From contig JAUNCI010000002.1 in the NCBI GenBank assembly GCA_030526665.1, positions 1-64,000 on the forward strand: 64,000 bases of DNA, written 5' to 3'. Of the stretch, positions 36,556-44,872 are shown in pieces. The notes below the pieces were generated by a model. That model saw only the letters and a program-made list of their open reading frames with translations, ran no database searches and was not told the DNA's origin. Each line of letters begins with the position of its first letter. Position 1 is the stretch's first letter. The stretch is from Eubacteriales bacterium. GTDB taxonomy: Bacteria > Bacillota > Clostridia > Lachnospirales > Lachnospiraceae. The position numbers and the translations under genes were made by a program.

Positions 36556-37206
36556 ATGGTTAAGATGAAGGTTGAACTTGAAAATGTAAAACCAATGGAA
36601 ATAGAGGGAAGAAGCTTTGAAATTATTACGGAAGAGCTCGGCGATACACCTCTGATTCCCGGCACAGAGTTAATTGTAAAAAGATGTATTCACACGAGTG
36701 CTGATTTTGATTATGCAAAAAATTTATGCTTTTCCGAGAATGCAGTACAGCGAGCAATCGAAGCAATTAAAAACGGTGCATGTATCGTTACCGATACGCA
36801 GATGGCAAAAGCCGGAATCAATAAAAAAGCACTTGCCCGTTACAATGGTGAGGTTTACTGTTTTATGTCAGATGAGGATGTTGCTGAGATTGCCAAAAAA
36901 AATGGTACAACCAGAGCTACCGCAAGTATGGATAAGGCTGCGACACTTGAGAAACCACTGATTTTTGCAATCGGAAATGCACCTACGGCGCTTGTACGTT
37001 TGTATGAACTAATTCAGGAACAGAAATTAAAACCGGAATTGATCATTGGTGTTCCGGTTGGATTCGTAAATGTTGTACAGTCCAAAGAGCTGATTATGGA
37101 AACGGATACTCCTTATATTATTGCCAGAGGACGCAAAGGAGGAAGCAACATTGCAGCATGTATCTGCAATGCACTTCTGTATATGATCAATAATAAACGA
37201 GATTGA
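36556..37206 (+). CDS. cbiC: Cobalt-precorrin-8 methylmutase
   Basis: The 216-residue protein has the active-site His in KRCIHTSADFDY and VTDTQMAKAGI in the middle. GVPVGFVNV and GGSNIAAC follow near the end. It moves the C11 methyl to C12, giving cobyrinate. It is the last gene of the cbi operon. Two in-frame ATGs (36556, 36565) follow the same GAAAGGAATGAATG block as before cbiA; the second gives MKVELENVKP, the more family-like start. No clear terminator is visible in the 50 bases before the convergent MocR gene. Confidence 0.94.
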   Translation: MVKMKVELENVKPMEIEGRSFEIITEELGDTPLIPGTELIVKRCIHTSADFDYAKNLCFSENAVQRAIEAIKNGACIVTDTQMAKAGINKKALARYNGEVYCFMSDEDVAEIAKKNGTTRATASMDKAATLEKPLIFAIGNAPTALVRLYELIQEQKLKPELIIGVPVGFVNVVQSKELIMETDTPYIIARGRKGGSNIAACICNALLYMINNKRD

Positions 37207-37256
37207 TTGCAGAATTCGACTTGAATTGAACCAAAGGATTTATATAAGTTGTATAA

Positions 37257-38573
37257 TTATTTTGTATATAGAATTTCATGCAATATCTCACATGCCGGCT
37301 GATAGTCCTGAGCACTCATCGAAGAGGCCGACAGCAAAAGTGTCAGTTTACGATCTTTATAATTCAAAATAGGAAGGCGCAGACCATTGGTCTGTGCTTT
37401 TTTTTCGATTTCTTTGATAAAAGAATTGGTAAGCACATGGGGAAGCGTCAGTGTTAATGAGATGCTGGTTCCCGCATCACCCGGTGTGATTTTGGCAGAA
37501 GTTCCAAATACTTTTTCAATTGCTTCGGTCAAAGATTTGATTTTCAGTGTATAGAGTCTTCGTAATTTTCGAATCTGTGATTTTAAATGTCCGTCTCGAA
37601 TGAACTGACACAGAGCAATTTGTTCTGCCTTTGAGGCTGTTTGATTGTAGTACTTAGAACGTTCGCGATATCGGTCACGCAGCGCACCGGACAAAATCAT
37701 AAAACTTACACGAATAGAAGGAAGAAGCAATCTGGAAAAGGAACCAATGTAAACAACATTTTTACCGCCCGATAAATTAAAAAGTGACGGTGTCGGTTTT
37801 TGCAGATAGACAAATTCATTTTCAAAATCGTCTTCTATAATAATACTGTTATTTTCCTGTGCCAGATTCGTCAATTCCATACGACGTGATACGGGCATGA
37901 TCTGCCCCCATTTTGTCATGTGCGCAGGTGAGACGTAGATGATTTCACAGTTTTTATCTCGAAAATGGACGTCAAATCCATAATCGTTGAAAACAGTCGG
38001 ACCATGTACAAATTCCTGAGAAGGAAAGGAAACAGTTTTTCTGTCGTTTAAAAGCGGTGCAAGAATCTGGAGAAGATTTTGCGTTCCGGCACCGATTACA
38101 ATATCATCCGGAGAGCAGATAATATTACGGCTGTCACGAACATATTTTGCCAGCGCCTGGCGGAAATCATATTCGCCCTGCGGCTCGCCATAGTTTAATA
38201 ATCGTTCATTCTGACGAAGTGCACTTTTCAGGTAACGTCGCCACAACTCAAAGTCAAAGCTTTCACGGTCTACGCCGGTACTGGATAAATCATATTTTAT
38301 AGCTGCATGCTGTGTCGGAATGACCGGACTTTCAGTATTGGTTAAAGCATGTCTGGCTATAGAGGTAACATAGTATCCGCTTTGCGATTTGGCTATAATG
38401 TAGCCGTCTGCAGCAAGCTGAAGATATGCATTCTCAACAGTTGTTCGACTGCAATTCATATCAATGGTACATTTCCGTATGGACGGCATTTTTTCTCCTG
38501 GCAAAATGCTCTGATTCATGATACGTTCCTGAAAATGATGATACAGTTCCATGTATAAAAAATCTTTTTTCAT
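37257..38573 (-). CDS. MocR/PdxR-like GntR regulator with aminotransferase domain, Schiff-base lysine replaced
   Basis: I chose the ATG at 38573 because AGGAG lies 5 nt upstream on the minus strand (438 residues). A GntR winged helix (about 5-72; PSIRKCTIDMNCSRTTVENAY) is followed by an aminotransferase-like domain (about 105-438). The cofactor Asp segment EDDFENEFVY is present. The expected PLP lysine is an arginine: GSFSRLLLPSIRVS, codon 37731-37733 (about residue 281), where MocR proteins have SK. It is divergent from a pyridoxamine kinase and an ECF gene, so control of vitamin B6 salvage is likely. Effector binding may be non-covalent. Confidence 0.85.
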   Translation of the reverse strand: MKKDFLYMELYHHFQERIMNQSILPGEKMPSIRKCTIDMNCSRTTVENAYLQLAADGYIIAKSQSGYYVTSIARHALTNTESPVIPTQHAAIKYDLSSTGVDRESFDFELWRRYLKSALRQNERLLNYGEPQGEYDFRQALAKYVRDSRNIICSPDDIVIGAGTQNLLQILAPLLNDRKTVSFPSQEFVHGPTVFNDYGFDVHFRDKNCEIIYVSPAHMTKWGQIMPVSRRMELTNLAQENNSIIIEDDFENEFVYLQKPTPSLFNLSGGKNVVYIGSFSRLLLPSIRVSFMILSGALRDRYRERSKYYNQTASKAEQIALCQFIRDGHLKSQIRKLRRLYTLKIKSLTEAIEKVFGTSAKITPGDAGTSISLTLTLPHVLTNSFIKEIEKKAQTNGLRLPILNYKDRKLTLLLSASSMSAQDYQPACEILHEILYTK

Positions 38574-38587
38574 TGTCACTCCTAAAC

Positions 38588-38617
38588 TGACCACTAAAAA
38601 ATAGTCATAATTGGTTA
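38588..38617. promoter_or_regulatory. Possible MocR operator
   Basis: TGACCACTA (38588-38596) and, reversed, TAACCAATTA (38608-38617) are similar half-sites in inverted arrangement, just upstream of the regulator start and in the divergent region. Confidence 0.3.
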
Positions 38618-38725
38618 TTTTCTGATATCCACATATCTGCTATTGTATACACTAAGTTATGAAAGAGCAATAGATTCTTTTATAATCATTAATATTTCAT
38701 GAAATAGCACAAGGAAACAAAAGGA

Positions 38726-39643
38726 ATGAAAAAAGCAATTATCATTAATGATTTATCCGGAATGGGAAAGTGTTCACTGACAGCAGCGATCCCTGTAATT
38801 TCCGTTATGGGAGTGCAGGCAATTCCGTTACCGACAGCGGTACTCAGTAACCAGACCGATTATGATAGTTATTATTGTGTTGATTTGACGGAACATATCG
38901 ATGAATATGTATCGGAATGGAAAAAAAGAGGCCTTCATCCGGATGGAATCTATACCGGATTTTTTACAAACGCAAAGCAGGCAGAAGTTTTTCTGAAATT
39001 TATTGATGCATTTTCTGATGAACATACATTTCTTCTGACCGATCCGGTGATGGGAGATCAGGGCGATGTCTATGATATCTATACGGATGAACTTTTAGAG
39101 AGAATGAGAAAACTGGCACATCGGGCACATGTGATTACACCGAATCTCACGGAAGCATTGCTTTTATTATATGGAAAAGATGAAATGCTGAAACAGTGGC
39201 AAAAGTTTCAAAATGAAAAAGAAGTCAGGAAACTTGGAAGACGCATAACGGAAGCATTTGATCTGGAAGGCGTTGTAATTACCGGTTTGGATTTGAAAGA
39301 TCAAAATTCACAGTCAATGATTGGGACTCTGGTCTGTGAAAAAAAACATGGATCGAATAAAACGAAATCGGAACAATCCGCAATGAATGAAAAAACTGTA
39401 CAATATGAGACGCGAATGGAAACTTCTCCCAAAATAGGGGGCAGTTATTCCGGTACCGGAGATATATTTGCTTCCGTAATTTGTGCGGGAATGCTTCGGA
39501 ATCTTTCTTTGAATCAATGTGTGAGAAGAGCAATGAATCTGATTGAAAAATCATTGAAGATGACAGAAAAAGAACATACAGATCGAAATGATGGTATTTG
39601 CTTTGAACAATATTTATTTGAACTGGCGGAGGGATTGAAATGA
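38726..39643 (+). CDS. pdxK: Pyridoxamine (pyridoxal/pyridoxine) kinase
   Basis: The 305-residue ribokinase-family protein starts INDLSGMGKCSLTAAIP and has LPTAVLSNQTDY, LTDPVMGDQG and ITPNLTEA. The catalytic Asp sits in YSGTGDIFASV. This pattern is that of the PdxK/PdxY-type B6 kinase found in Clostridia. An insertion of about 45 residues (about 205-240) lies before the GTGD motif. It phosphorylates B6 vitamers. It overlaps the next gene by 4 bases (ATGA). Substrate choice among B6 forms is not readable. Confidence 0.87.
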   Translation: MKKAIIINDLSGMGKCSLTAAIPVISVMGVQAIPLPTAVLSNQTDYDSYYCVDLTEHIDEYVSEWKKRGLHPDGIYTGFFTNAKQAEVFLKFIDAFSDEHTFLLTDPVMGDQGDVYDIYTDELLERMRKLAHRAHVITPNLTEALLLLYGKDEMLKQWQKFQNEKEVRKLGRRITEAFDLEGVVITGLDLKDQNSQSMIGTLVCEKKHGSNKTKSEQSAMNEKTVQYETRMETSPKIGGSYSGTGDIFASVICAGMLRNLSLNQCVRRAMNLIEKSLKMTEKEHTDRNDGICFEQYLFELAEGLK

Positions 39644-40179
39644 TAAATACATCTGCACAAACACAAAATGCTACAAGAGAAACTACAAAACTGGTCGCTT
39701 ATACAGCTGTTTTTGCTGCTATGATTACGATTATGACTGCTTATATCTGCCATATACCGGTTGGATTTAATCAGGGGTATATTCATCTGGGAGATACATT
39801 GATTTATCTGGCAGCTTCATTACTGCCGACACCATATGCGTGTGCAGCAGCCGCAATCGGAGGCGGAATGGCAGATGTTTTAACTGCACCGATCTGGGCA
39901 CCGGCTACCATTATTATTAAAGCACTGTTGTGTCTTGGATTTACTTCAAAACAGAATCAGATAATAAATAAACGGAATGTCTCTGCCGCTGTGATTGGAA
40001 TGGCAATTACCATTATTGGATATTATATTGCAGAAGTGATTATATACGGAAATGCGCAGGCTGCTTTTGTTACATCTGTGACAGGTAACCTGATTCAGAG
40101 TACAGGAAGTCTTGTATTGTTTATTGTGATCGGTAAAATGCTTGATCGAACAGGCGTAAAAAGTTTTCTTATAAAATAA
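39640..40179 (+). CDS. ECF transporter S-component, probably for a vitamin B6 form
   Basis: The 179-residue membrane protein has about five to six helices. It has the S-component features of a short polar N-terminus, HLGDTLIYLAASLLPTPYA and GGGMADVL. ECF substrate subunits in this position, coupled by ATGA to a B6 kinase and opposite a MocR regulator, have been predicted to carry pyridoxine-type compounds. The ligand is inference from context only. Confidence 0.75.
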   Translation: MINTSAQTQNATRETTKLVAYTAVFAAMITIMTAYICHIPVGFNQGYIHLGDTLIYLAASLLPTPYACAAAAIGGGMADVLTAPIWAPATIIIKALLCLGFTSKQNQIINKRNVSAAVIGMAITIIGYYIAEVIIYGNAQAAFVTSVTGNLIQSTGSLVLFIVIGKMLDRTGVKSFLIK

Positions 40180-40185
40180 TAAACC

Positions 40186-40225
40186 AAAAAAAGTCCGCAA
40201 CAGGAATTTCCTGCTGCGGATTTTG
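40186..40225. terminator. Bidirectional terminator
   Basis: TCCGCA-a-CAGGAA (40194-40206) pairs with TTCCTG-c-TGCGGA (40208-40220) with one mismatch, and has an A-run before and T-run after. It lies between the convergent ECF and ABC-F genes. Confidence 0.85.
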
Positions 40226-40230
40226 AATAT

Positions 40231-42138
40231 CTATGCCATTTCTTCCCATTTTTCGTAGAGTTCATCGAGCTCTTCTAAAATTGCGGCTTTTTCTTTGCTG
40301 AGTGCCGTACATCTGGCTACATCCGTACCAACTTCCGGCAGACTCATTTCTTCGTCAATTTCTTTATCTCGGGTTTCCAGTTCTTCGATTCTGGCTTCCA
40401 CTTTTTTTAGTTCATTCTCGCGTTTTCTCTGCTTTGCCTGTTCTTCTTTTTGCTGCTGCCAGGTAAGTTTGCTTTCCGTTGCGGTACTTTGATCTTCATT
40501 TTCTTCCGCAGCAGGAGCATAGATCTGCGTCAGTTCTTCTTTTTTATCCAGATAATAGTCGTAATCGCCAATATAATTCACAACCGCCTGGTTAGTTAAT
40601 TCCATTACCCGGGTAGCTACCTGGTTGATAAAATAACGGTCATGGGAAACGAAAAATACCGTTCCGGTATAGCTGTTCAGAGCTTCTTCCAGAATTTCTT
40701 TGGATGCAATATCCAAATGGTTGGTAGGCTCGTCGAGAATCAAAAAGTTTGCTTCACTAAGCATGAGTTTTGCCAGAGAAACACGTCCGCGTTCACCACC
40801 GGAAAGAGAAGAGATTTCTTTGTATACATCGTCACCTGTAAAAAGGAAAGCTGCGAGCATATTTCGAATCTGTGTTTCTGTGAGTGTAGGATAGGTATCT
40901 GCAATTTCCTGGAATACGGTTTTTTCCATATGCAGAACATGATGTTCCTGATCATAGTAGCCTACACGTACTTTAGACCCCAGAGAATAGCGTCCGGTGT
41001 CGGCTTCAAGCTGACGATTTAAAATTTTCAGCATTGTAGTTTTACCGGTACCATTATTTCCAATCAGGGCAACGCGTTCGCCACGCTTGATTTCAAAAGA
41101 GATATCACTGAATAATTTCTGCCCGGGAAAACTTTTTGACATTGCATCGACAGTTAAAACATCATTGCCGGAAATATAGCGTGGTTCCAGACGAATGCGC
41201 ATCTGTGTCTGAAGTTCGAGAGGTTTTTCGATACGATCTACTTTATCCAACATTTTCTCGCGGCTTTCCGCACGTTTGATAGATTTTTCGCGATTGAACT
41301 GTTTTAATTTTGCAATTACCGCTTCCTGATGGCGAATTTCACGTTGTTGATTTAAGTATGCTTTATATTTTGCGTCACGCTGCTGTGCCTTTTTTACGGC
41401 ATAAGCAGAATAATTTCCGCTGAAGGTCTGCACAATACCGGCTTCGATTTCTATTACTTTCGTAACGACTTTATCCAGAAAGTAGCGGTCATGAGATACG
41501 ATAAGTACAGCGCCCTGATAGTTTAATAAATACGTTTCGAGCCAGGAGATGCTTTCCATATCCAAATGGTTGGTAGGCTCATCGAGCAGTAGAACATCAG
41601 GTTTTGACAACAGGAGTTTACCTAATGCTACACGTGTTTTCTGTCCTCCGGAACAGGTTTCAATATGTTTGGAAAAGTCATTTTCATCGAACCCAAGACC
41701 TTTCAAAACACCGACGATTTCACTTTTATAGGCATAGCCGTTTTCCATCTCGAACTGATGGTTAATGCGAGAGTAGGTATTCATCAGTGTTTCCAGTGCT
41801 TCTCCGGATACATATTTCATTTCCTGTTCCAGAGTACGAAGACGACTTTCCATATCAATGATATGCTGTTTGGTTGCCAATAGTTCTTCATATATGGTAT
41901 GAGAACCATGGATATCCTGATACTGAGCCAGGTATCCGATCGTTTTGTCTTTGGATAAGGCTACGACACCGCTGTCAGAAGACATCTCCTGCATAATAAT
42001 ACGCAGAAGAGTGGTTTTGCCTGCACCATTGTTTCCAATCAAAGCTGCTTTTTCACGATTTTCAATATGAAAGGAAGCATCTTTGATGATATCCTTTTCT
42101 CCAAAGGATTTTGATATATTACTGCATGATAAAATCAT
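40231..42138 (-). CDS. ABC-F family ATPase (YdiF type)
   Basis: I chose the ATG at 42138 because GGAGG lies just upstream and would be inside the protein if the earlier in-frame ATG (42150) were used. The 635-residue protein has two intact nucleotide-binding domains: GNNGAGKTT, CSGGQ and LLLDEPTNHLD; then GNNGTGKTT, LSGGE and LILDEPTNHLD. A charged linker is between them. A C-terminal coiled coil of about 90 residues rich in Lys and Glu matches YdiF/Uup-like proteins. It probably acts on the ribosome. Unlike the ABC-F gene at 6-7.6 kb, both ATP sites look functional. Confidence 0.9.
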   Translation of the reverse strand: MILSCSNISKSFGEKDIIKDASFHIENREKAALIGNNGAGKTTLLRIIMQEMSSDSGVVALSKDKTIGYLAQYQDIHGSHTIYEELLATKQHIIDMESRLRTLEQEMKYVSGEALETLMNTYSRINHQFEMENGYAYKSEIVGVLKGLGFDENDFSKHIETCSGGQKTRVALGKLLLSKPDVLLLDEPTNHLDMESISWLETYLLNYQGAVLIVSHDRYFLDKVVTKVIEIEAGIVQTFSGNYSAYAVKKAQQRDAKYKAYLNQQREIRHQEAVIAKLKQFNREKSIKRAESREKMLDKVDRIEKPLELQTQMRIRLEPRYISGNDVLTVDAMSKSFPGQKLFSDISFEIKRGERVALIGNNGTGKTTMLKILNRQLEADTGRYSLGSKVRVGYYDQEHHVLHMEKTVFQEIADTYPTLTETQIRNMLAAFLFTGDDVYKEISSLSGGERGRVSLAKLMLSEANFLILDEPTNHLDIASKEILEEALNSYTGTVFFVSHDRYFINQVATRVMELTNQAVVNYIGDYDYYLDKKEELTQIYAPAAEENEDQSTATESKLTWQQQKEEQAKQRKRENELKKVEARIEELETRDKEIDEEMSLPEVGTDVARCTALSKEKAAILEELDELYEKWEEMA

Positions 42139-42220
42139 TAGATCCTCCAAATTGATAATGAAATGTAAAAAACATATTCATTTACTTTAACTATTTACTC
42201 AAAGATGATATACAGCGATT

Positions 42221-42249
42221 ATTATAACGAAATATGTCAAGAAAATCAA
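42221..42249 (-). promoter_or_regulatory. Promoter of the YdiF-type ABC-F gene
   Basis: Read on the minus strand: TTGATT (42249-42244), 17-nt spacer, TATAAT (42226-42221). Confidence 0.65.
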
Positions 42250-42369
42250 AGTAATTTGTATCTATTCATTATCTTTACATGTTCCGGCTTATTTCAATTA
42301 TTTACAGCAAAGCTTCCGCATGGAAGACAGGAAGTTTTTGTCCATGAATACTTTAAAACTTTGATACTG

Positions 42370-42403
42370 AATGATTGACATTAATTTATCAATCATTTAT
42401 AAT
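42370..42403 (+). promoter_or_regulatory. rex promoter with overlapping palindrome
   Basis: TTGACA (42375-42380), 17-nt spacer, TATAAT (42398-42403). The perfect 9-bp inverted repeat AATGATTGA (42370-42378) / TCAATCATT (42389-42397) covers the -35 and spacer. Its inner 18 bp runs TTG...CAA, the size and ends of a Rex operator. Confidence 0.7.
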
Positions 42404-42433
42404 ATTAAAGTATATATTAAGGAGGCTATAAGC

Positions 42434-43084
42434 TTGGAGACGAAAAATATTTCTAGCGCTGTCATTAAGCGATTGCCGCGATATTATAGATATTTAAGTG
42501 AATTGCTGGACGAAGATGTGGAACGCATTTCTTCCAATGAATTAAGTCGTAAAATGCATGTCACAGCGTCTCAGATTCGACAGGATTTAAACAATTTTGG
42601 TGGATTTGGACAGCAGGGATATGGATATAACGTAAAATATTTATATAAAGAAATCGGAAAGATTTTAGGACTGGATGTTGTTCATCCTATGATTATATTG
42701 GGAGCCGGTAATCTGGGACAGGCTCTGGCCAATTATCGTGAATTCGAAAAAAGAGGATTTAAGTTAGTTGGAATCTTTGATATCAATCCTGTACTGGAAG
42801 GAATTACGGTACGTGGAATTGAAATCAAAATGATTAAAGACCTTGGACAATTTATCAAAGAGAATTCCGTTGAAATTGCAATTTTAACCATTCCAAAAAA
42901 TAAGGCAAAAGAAATGGCTGATATTCTGGTTGAAAATGGGATTAAAGCAATTTGGAATTTTGCTCATGTGGATCTTGAAACACCGGAAAATGTAATCGTT
43001 GAGAATGTTCATTTGTCAGAAAGTCTGATGACTTTATCTTATAACATCAGCAAATACGAACAGGAACACAAAGATAACGAATAA
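42434..43084 (+). CDS. rex: Redox-sensing transcriptional repressor Rex
   Basis: I chose TTG 42434: AAGGAGG is 8 nt upstream, and earlier in-frame codons lie within the promoter. The 216-residue protein has an N-terminal winged helix (ISSNELSRKMHVTASQIRQDL) and the Rex signature FGGFGQQGYGYNV. A Rossmann NADH-binding domain follows with ILGAGNLGQALANY. Rex senses the NADH/NAD+ ratio and represses fermentation and reductase genes. The upstream TTG...CAA palindrome suggests self-control. A terminator-like hairpin follows. Confidence 0.95.
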   Translation: METKNISSAVIKRLPRYYRYLSELLDEDVERISSNELSRKMHVTASQIRQDLNNFGGFGQQGYGYNVKYLYKEIGKILGLDVVHPMIILGAGNLGQALANYREFEKRGFKLVGIFDINPVLEGITVRGIEIKMIKDLGQFIKENSVEIAILTIPKNKAKEMADILVENGIKAIWNFAHVDLETPENVIVENVHLSESLMTLSYNISKYEQEHKDNE

Positions 43085-43137
43085 TTGTAAATATTCAAAA
43101 TAGATTGAAATAATGATATATTGTTAATGCGAATAAG

Positions 43138-43180
43138 CTGCTGCAGGGGAATCATGCCTTGCAGCAGTTTCATGTTTAAA
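43138..43180 (+). terminator. Probable rex terminator
   Basis: CTGCTGCA plus three further pairs (43138-43148) pair with 43157-43167. A short, interrupted T-run follows. Confidence 0.65.
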
Positions 43181-43260
43181 GCAAGTTTCGCTGAATTCAA
43201 TCAGTATAAAAAAATTCTCTTATGTGTAAAAAGAGAGTGAACAGCATGGAGTTTATGATT

Positions 43261-44868
43261 ATGAAAAAAATTGTTACCTGTGAACAAATGAAATATCTGG
43301 ATCAGCAGACTTTTGATCGTTTTCATCTTCCTTCAATTGTTTTGATGGAACGAGCATCTCTGCGGGTATTTGAATTTGTAAAAGATAAATATCGGAATCG
43401 TTCAAAAGAAAAGATTCTTGTCGTTTGCGGAAGCGGGAATAACGGCGGAGATGGTATTGCGGTTGCGCGACTTCTGTATCTTGCGGGATATCAGGTTTCC
43501 TGCTTTCTGGCAGGAACGATTGAAAAAATGACGGAGCAGACTATGATCCAGTATCGCTGCGCATCAGAATACGGAGTTCCATTTGTAGATCATATGGAAT
43601 CGAAAGCATATACCATAGTGATTGACGCCGTATTCGGTGTTGGTTTGTCACGCTGTATCAGCGGAAAGTATCATTCTATACTAAAAGAGATGAATGAGAT
43701 GTCTGCTTTGAAAATTGCGGTTGATATTCCTTCCGGAATCAATGGTGATACCGGAGAAATAATGGGGATTGCTTTTAAGGCGGATTATACAATTACATTT
43801 GCATTCCAAAAGCAGGGGCTTTGTATGTATCCGGCCAAAATGTATGCCGGTGAAATTATTGTTTCAGATATTGGAATTTATGATTGCGAAGATCGTATTC
43901 ATAAATATCAACTGGAAAGCACGGATCTGGCTAATATACCGAAACGAATGGAATTCGGAAACAAAGGTACCTTTGGGAAAATATTGATTCTAGCCGGTTC
44001 AGAGGGGATGAGCGGTGCGGCATATCTATGTGCTTTGGCGGCTTTCCATGCCGGTGCCGGTATGGTTCTGGTACATACGGCTGAAAGTAATCGGATTATT
44101 TTACAAACACTACTTCCGGAAGCAATGATATCCTGTGATTTTTCTGAAAACGAATATCGCAGGTTGTATAACTGGTGTGACTGTATTGTAATCGGTCCCG
44201 GACTGGGAATGAAACAAGCAGCACAGGATCATATGGATTCGTATTTAACATTAAATAAAAATGAACAAAAACCAATGATCATTGATGCGGATGGTCTGAA
44301 CCTGCTTGCGATGAAACCGGATTGGCAGAAAGAACTTCATAAAAATGTCATTGTAACTCCACATGTAGGAGAGATGGCTAAATTGACAGGAAAATCCATT
44401 CCGGAAATAAAAAACTCGTTCATTCAATCTGCCGCAGACTATTCAGTGAAGCATCATTTAACATGTGTTTTAAAAGATGCTGTAACGGTAATTAGTGGAA
44501 GAACAATAAATAAACAGGATGAGTCGGAACAGAACGTAATCTATTTGAATACAGAGACAAATCCGGGACTGGCTACTGCCGGAAGCGGGGATGTGCTAAG
44601 TGGAACGATTGCCGGAGTCATCGGATGTTTTCTAAGTGAATATCATGGTCTGGATGAAAAATCCGATTATGATGGTTCAGAATATAAGATTCAAAGACGG
44701 AGTATGGAAGAGTTAAATCATCTTTTGACAAAAGCTGCAGCTTATGGTGTGCTTCTTCATTCCGTTGGAGGAAAAGCTGCAGTACAAAAATGTGGTCAGC
44801 GTTCTATGAAAGCAAGGGATATCCTTGAGGGAATTTGTGAATGTCTGAAAAATGAGGAGATGAAATAG
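43261..44868 (+). CDS. nnr: Bifunctional NAD(P)H-hydrate epimerase / ADP-dependent NAD(P)HX dehydratase
   Basis: I chose ATG 43261 (MKKIVTCEQMKYLD), with GGAG 9 nt upstream; ATG 43246 in frame is an alternative. The epimerase half (about 1-215) has CGSGNNGGDGIAVARLL and DAVFGVGL. The ribokinase-like dehydratase half (about 225-535) has GKILILAGSEGMSGAAYL, DADGLN and ATAGSGDVLSGTIAG. The enzyme repairs hydrated NADH and NADPH. It sits 4 bases before alr, an arrangement common in Gram-positive bacteria. Confidence 0.92.
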   Translation: MKKIVTCEQMKYLDQQTFDRFHLPSIVLMERASLRVFEFVKDKYRNRSKEKILVVCGSGNNGGDGIAVARLLYLAGYQVSCFLAGTIEKMTEQTMIQYRCASEYGVPFVDHMESKAYTIVIDAVFGVGLSRCISGKYHSILKEMNEMSALKIAVDIPSGINGDTGEIMGIAFKADYTITFAFQKQGLCMYPAKMYAGEIIVSDIGIYDCEDRIHKYQLESTDLANIPKRMEFGNKGTFGKILILAGSEGMSGAAYLCALAAFHAGAGMVLVHTAESNRIILQTLLPEAMISCDFSENEYRRLYNWCDCIVIGPGLGMKQAAQDHMDSYLTLNKNEQKPMIIDADGLNLLAMKPDWQKELHKNVIVTPHVGEMAKLTGKSIPEIKNSFIQSAADYSVKHHLTCVLKDAVTVISGRTINKQDESEQNVIYLNTETNPGLATAGSGDVLSGTIAGVIGCFLSEYHGLDEKSDYDGSEYKIQRRSMEELNHLLTKAAAYGVLLHSVGGKAAVQKCGQRSMKARDILEGICECLKNEEMK

Positions 44869-44872
44869 TATT

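Noticed and set aside
42371..42433. Longer N-terminus for Rex starting at ATG 42371
   Set aside because: It overlaps the -35, spacer and -10 of the rex promoter; TTG 42434 has a perfect ribosome site.
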